Notes under the pieces: model-generated
What the model saw: the letters and a program-made list of their open reading frames with translations, nothing else
The model's database searches: none
Told to the model about the DNA's origin: nothing
From: an uncultured Hyphomonas sp.
GTDB lineage: Bacteria > Pseudomonadota > Alphaproteobacteria > Caulobacterales > Hyphomonadaceae
DNA: 64,000 nucleotides
Assembly (NCBI RefSeq): GCF_963678195.1
Contig: NZ_OY782759.1
Location: 2,170,001 to 2,234,000 of the forward strand
Direction of reading: 5' to 3'
In this document: piece after piece, positions 60,533-64,000 of the stretch
How the letters are laid out: every line of letters starts with the position of its first letter
Position numbering within the stretch: position 1 is the first letter of the stretch
Translations under genes and position numbers: made by a program

Positions 60533-61477
60533 TCAGAAGAGCACGCCTTGCATTTTCGCGACGGCCGGCAGGATCAGGACGCCCAGAAGGACGGGAAAAA
60601 CGAATAAAATCAATGGCAGTGTTAGCTTCGCGGGCAGCGCCATGGCTTTTTCTTCTGCCAGGAGGATCCGCCGCTGACGCATATCTGCCGAGAAGATGCG
60701 CAAAGTGGCGCCCAGACTCGTCCCCATTTCCTCTGCCTGACGCAACATGGTGGCGAGCGATCCGGCTTCTTCCAGGTTCATCCTGTCAGCAAAGGACCGC
60801 CAGGCCTGTTTGCGGGATTTACCGGCCCTGAGTTCCAGAGACAGGGTCTTCATGTGACCGGCAATGATAGGATGGCGAAGCTCCAGTTCCTCGCCGACAC
60901 GCTGCACAGACGCGTCGAGGCTGAGGCCGGCTTCAACGCACGCCACCATGAGGTCCATCATGTCCGGGAAGCCCAGGGAACACTGGCTTTGCCGGGCGGA
61001 GATCAGATGATCGACATAGAAGGACGGCGCGACCATCCCCACGATCAGCAGGCCGACACTGATGAAGAGAGGAACCGTCGACTGGAAATTGCTGAGGTAA
61101 GGCAACGCAAACAGTAGCGCCAGCTGGGGCAGGATCACGCAGACAAGTCGGGCGAGATAATACTGCCCCACAGCGCTTGAATGGGTCAGGCCTGCCAGCG
61201 CGAGACGCGCGCGCACTTCGCTGACCTTCTCTTCATTCGTCGGAGCAACTTTGCTGGAAACCTGAAGGACCAGATTGTCCACCGGGCTGACATGTTTGTG
61301 CGGCTCCATGAATTGGGTTCCACGCCGCTCCAGACGCCGCTCGACCTCTTCCTTCGCCTTGGCGTTACGCCACACAGAAAGGACGCCCGGCACAGCAACA
61401 GCGACGGCCACTGCCAGCATGGCAATCGGCAGCCAGATATCAATCAGGGGAAGATCACCGAACACGCTGCCCCTCAC
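60533..61477 (-). CDS. tadC: Tad pilus inner membrane platform protein TadC
   Basis: 314 aa type II secretion F domain protein. N-terminal helix (IDIWLPIAMLAVAVAVAVPGVLSV), two mid-protein segments, then the F domain (FPDMMDLMVACVEAGLSLDASVQRV, REEMGTSLGATL-type EEMGTSLGATLRIFSADMRQRR). Pairs with TadB as the pilus assembly platform. Start is GTG 61477, overlapping the tadB stop as GTGA. Confidence 0.92.
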   Translation of the reverse strand: MRGSVFGDLPLIDIWLPIAMLAVAVAVAVPGVLSVWRNAKAKEEVERRLERRGTQFMEPHKHVSPVDNLVLQVSSKVAPTNEEKVSEVRARLALAGLTHSSAVGQYYLARLVCVILPQLALLFALPYLSNFQSTVPLFISVGLLIVGMVAPSFYVDHLISARQSQCSLGFPDMMDLMVACVEAGLSLDASVQRVGEELELRHPIIAGHMKTLSLELRAGKSRKQAWRSFADRMNLEEAGSLATMLRQAEEMGTSLGATLRIFSADMRQRRILLAEEKAMALPAKLTLPLILFVFPVLLGVLILPAVAKMQGVLF

Positions 61478-62457
61478 ATTTTGAAATTGATCATTTTGCG
61501 CATGACCAGGTTTCCGATGAACATCCAGGTAAACAGGCCTGCGAAGGAATAACGGATCAGCGGCGTGTTGATCACATCGCCGTAGAATTCCGGCCGCAGC
61601 AGATGAATCGCCAGCATCACAAGGAATGGCGCTGCAGTCAGGATCATCGCCGAGGTACGCCCTTCGGACGATGCAGCGCGTACTTTCAATCGCATGGTCT
61701 GCCGTTCCCGGATCGTTGTCGCGAGGGCTTTCAGAAGTTCCGTCAGGTTGCCGCCGGTCTTTTCCTGCAGGCGGACGGTCGCGGCGAACAATTCGATGTC
61801 CGGATCCCCCGCCCGCTCCGCCATGCGCTGAACGGCATTCGTCAGCGACATACCATAGGACACTTCATCTGCGGCCATGCCGAATTCTGTACCGATTGGA
61901 TCCGGCATCTCCCGGGCGACCAGCGCAATCGCGGTCGCCACCGGATGGCCGGCCTCCAGGCTGCGGCAGGCGATCTGCATGGCATCCGGCAGCTGTTGCG
62001 CAAGCTTCTTCATTCGCTTGGCGCCGACCATTTTCAGGGCAATGATTGGCCCCAGAGCAAAAATCCCCAATGCGAGGCCGCCCGCCGTCAGAAAACCTCC
62101 GACGAGTTTCAGATAAGCAAACGCGATGACCATGCCGCCAATCGCGGAAATACCAAACCAGCGGGCCGGCTGGTAAGGCAGGCCCGAGCGGACAACAAGC
62201 TGATTGAACCACTGCAGCGGCATAGCGAAGTTACCGAACTCATCGAGACCGCGGCTCTTGCGCAGTTCGACCATCGCCTCATTGGTGCTTTCGAAACGTT
62301 CCTTGAACTGCAGCCGCTGGTTCACGATGCGCTGTGTCTGCGCAGTCGAGAAGAGCCCCATCACGGCCTGTAAAGCCAGGAACACAGCCCCGATCGCCAT
62401 GATCATGGGGATCATGAATGTCAGACTAACATCTGAAAGATCCGGCAGACCCAACAC
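61474..62457 (-). CDS. tadB: Tad pilus inner membrane platform protein TadB
   Basis: 327 aa type II secretion F domain protein, paralogue of TadC. LPDAMQIACRSLEAGHPVATAIALVAREMPDPIGTEFG and LFAATVRLQEKTGGNLTELLKALATTIRERQTMRLKVRA are the F-domain core between membrane segments. Start is GTG 62457, 8 bases after AGGAGAG that lies within the cpaF-tadB gap, better than any internal ATG. Confidence 0.92.
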   Translation of the reverse strand: MLGLPDLSDVSLTFMIPMIMAIGAVFLALQAVMGLFSTAQTQRIVNQRLQFKERFESTNEAMVELRKSRGLDEFGNFAMPLQWFNQLVVRSGLPYQPARWFGISAIGGMVIAFAYLKLVGGFLTAGGLALGIFALGPIIALKMVGAKRMKKLAQQLPDAMQIACRSLEAGHPVATAIALVAREMPDPIGTEFGMAADEVSYGMSLTNAVQRMAERAGDPDIELFAATVRLQEKTGGNLTELLKALATTIRERQTMRLKVRAASSEGRTSAMILTAAPFLVMLAIHLLRPEFYGDVINTPLIRYSFAGLFTWMFIGNLVMRKMINFKM

Positions 62458-62468
62458 TCTTCGCTCTC

Positions 62469-63851
62469 CTAGAACCGCGTAGAAGGATCGAACATGCCCG
62501 GCGGCATGTGAACGCCGCGGCGTTCCATTTCGTCCAGGAATTTCGGGCGAAGACCTGTGGCCGCGAAGTGGCCTTCGACCTTGCCCTCATCTGTCGTGCC
62601 GGTGCGGACGAACTGGAAGATTTCCTGCAACTGCACCACGGAACCCTCCATCCCCGTCACTTCGGCAATGGACATCACACGCCGGGACCCATCCGACAGA
62701 CGCGATGCCTGAACGATGAAGTTCACGGCAGAGGCGATCTGCCCACGGATCGCATGTTCGGAGATTTTCATGCCGCCGATCATCACCATCTGTTCCAGAC
62801 GTGTCAGCGCATCGCGCGGATTGTTCGCGTGGATCGTGGCCATGGACCCTTCATGACCGGTGTTCATGGCCTGGAGCATGTCAAAGGCTTCCTCGCCGCG
62901 AACCTCGCCAAGGATCACCCGGTCGGGTCGCATCCGCAGCGCGTTCTTGACCAGTTCCCGCTGGCGGATTTCGCCCTTACCTTCGATGTTCGGCGGTCGG
63001 GTTTCCATCCGGGCCACATGCGGCTGTTGCAGCTGAAGTTCTGCAGCGTCCTCAATCGTGATCATGCGCTCGTCCGGGCTGATCGCAGAAGACAACGCGT
63101 TCAGAAGCGTTGTTTTGCCCGATCCGGTCCCGCCTGAAATGACCGTAGATGCCCGGCACTTCACGGCGCCCAGGATAAAGTCAGCCACAGGACGCGGGAT
63201 GGCGCCGAATTCGACGAGCTTGTCGATGGTCAGCGGCGATTTCGAGAATTTCCGGATCGAGACCAACGGACCGTCAATTGCAATCGGCATTACGGCTGCA
63301 TTCACACGGCTACCATCGGCAAGACGTGCATCGACCAGCGGCTGGCTTTCATCCACGCGGCGGCCAACCGCCGAGACAATGCGCTGTACGATCCGCAAGA
63401 GGTGTTCATTGTCCGCAAAGCGAACCGGTGCCACCTGCAGCTTGCCGTGGCGCTCCACATAGACCTGATCACAGCCATTGATCAGGATGTCTGCAATGGA
63501 GTCATCCTTCAGAAGAGGCTCAATCGGACCAAGCCCCGTCATCTCGTCCATGACGGCATCGGCGAAGCTCGCTTCCTCCGCCGCTGACAGGGCCATTTCT
63601 TCCTTGCGGATAATATCGGAAATGATACTGCGCACGCGGCGGCGCAGAGTTTCATCGTCCAGCTTCTCGAGCTTTGACAGGTCCAGCTCGTCAATCAGCT
63701 TGGCGTGGATCTTAAGCTTGGCATCAAGCTGGTCGAAACCTCCGGTTTCCGCTTTTGCTCGCGGCGGTGCCGGTGGCGGAACAGGTGTGGATGGTTTGGC
63801 TTCCGCTTCCGGCGCAGGGGCCGTGGGGGTAGAGAATCCAAAACGGCTCAT
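62469..63851 (-). CDS. cpaF: Tad pilus ATPase CpaF/TadA
   Basis: 460 aa hexameric secretion ATPase, extends or retracts Flp/Tad pili. Pro/Ala-rich N-terminal 40 residues, then the N-domain ([37 protein letters not shown]), Walker [19 protein letters not shown], Asp box [10 protein letters not shown] and Walker [19 protein letters not shown] with the His box [21 protein letters not shown]. Four-base overlap with cpaE upstream. Confidence 0.96.
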   Translation of the reverse strand: MSRFGFSTPTAPAPEAEAKPSTPVPPPAPPRAKAETGGFDQLDAKLKIHAKLIDELDLSKLEKLDDETLRRRVRSIISDIIRKEEMALSAAEEASFADAVMDEMTGLGPIEPLLKDDSIADILINGCDQVYVERHGKLQVAPVRFADNEHLLRIVQRIVSAVGRRVDESQPLVDARLADGSRVNAAVMPIAIDGPLVSIRKFSKSPLTIDKLVEFGAIPRPVADFILGAVKCRASTVISGGTGSGKTTLLNALSSAISPDERMITIEDAAELQLQQPHVARMETRPPNIEGKGEIRQRELVKNALRMRPDRVILGEVRGEEAFDMLQAMNTGHEGSMATIHANNPRDALTRLEQMVMIGGMKISEHAIRGQIASAVNFIVQASRLSDGSRRVMSIAEVTGMEGSVVQLQEIFQFVRTGTTDEGKVEGHFAATGLRPKFLDEMERRGVHMPPGMFDPSTRF

Positions 63852-64000
63852 CCGCGGCGCCTCCGCTTGCCTTCCGCCGGCGCAGCTGCCTGGATCTCTT
63901 CCGGCAGCATCATCTGCACCAGCTTGCCAATGTCTGATACGAGCGGGCTCTTCTGAACGACCTCAGCGATCGGGCGGCCAAGATTGACGGCCGTGCGCGC
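63848..64000 (-). CDS. cpaE: Tad pilus localisation protein CpaE/TadZ, C-terminal end only
   Basis: The last 50 codons of a gene entering from beyond the window: VNLGRPIAEVVQKSPLVSDIGKLVQ followed by an Ala/Arg-rich tail. The pattern and position before cpaF match CpaE/TadZ, the ParA-like protein that places the pilus machine at the pole. Not enough to confirm the ATPase domain. Confidence 0.75.
   Translation of the reverse strand, partial: ARTAVNLGRPIAEVVQKSPLVSDIGKLVQMMLPEEIQAAAPAEGKRRRRG

Overview
The window reads as a chromosomal core region of a GC-rich alphaproteobacterium close to Caulobacterales, most likely Hyphomonadaceae. The pointers are a divK-pleD cell-cycle operon, an HdaA-type DnaA paralogue beside ppk1-ppx, a cpaE-cpaF-tadB-tadC pilus cluster, an NDUFA12-like complex I protein, a cobalamin-dependent ribonucleotide reductase relative, GatCAB with an AspRS bearing a non-discriminating marker residue, and a K+-independent H+-pyrophosphatase. 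The genus is inferred, not shown. I see no rRNA, tRNA, CRISPR array, prophage or insertion sequence. Genes are packed, with many 1- to 4-base ATGA/GTGA overlaps and an unusual number of GTG and TTG starts.

Layout. 1-5,200: end of aat, a minus-strand NDUFA12/MCE/DUF2155 operon, a ribonucleotide-reductase-derived protein without the catalytic core, and an exported pentapeptide-repeat protein. 5,200-18,400: aspS, rnd, polyphosphate genes ppx-ppk1, hdaA, a DUF2066 protein, purM-purN, ndk, yjdM and pepA-holC. 18,500-28,000: lptF-lptG, topA, a small low-content gap, a membrane-anchored MtfA-like protein lacking its zinc motif, rnr, a NUDIX hydrolase and rpmG. 28,000-35,700: an MFS transporter, pleD-divK, dinB with a LexA-type box, and a run of small metabolic genes (RidA, GDPD, acetyltransferase, DUF2007-like, HIT). 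35,700-46,400: gatB, gatA and gatC with small unrelated genes between them, ruvX, a permease, pyrB with a catalytically dead pyrC-like partner, plsY and dprA. 46,500-52,000: lptD-surA-pdxA-rsmA. 52,000-64,000: katG with an OxyR-like dyad, hppA, thiL with an amidohydrolase lipoprotein, accA, and the Tad pilus cluster running off the window.

How they fit together. Envelope assembly (lptF, lptG, lptD, surA, the MCE protein, plsY, accA), DNA replication and repair (holC, topA, dinB, ruvX, dprA, hdaA), translation (aspS plus gatCAB, probably the indirect route to Asn-tRNA and/or Gln-tRNA), nucleotide synthesis (purMN, pyrB/pyrC', ndk) and cell-cycle signalling (divK, pleD) dominate.

Most notable points: (1) lptFG is joined to topA and dprA to lptD, whereas lptG-lptD and dprA-topA are the partners I would expect in alphaproteobacteria. 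A 13-of-14-base direct repeat sits at both junctions, as if the 25.7 kb topA-to-dprA block had been inserted between lptG and lptD. (2) Several members of enzyme families have lost catalytic residues: the ribonucleotide reductase relative, the MtfA relative, the dihydroorotase, and HdaA with a broken Walker A. (3) Three candidate operators match known alphaproteobacterial logic: a LexA box at dinB, a CtrA-like box at divK and an OxyR-like dyad at katG.
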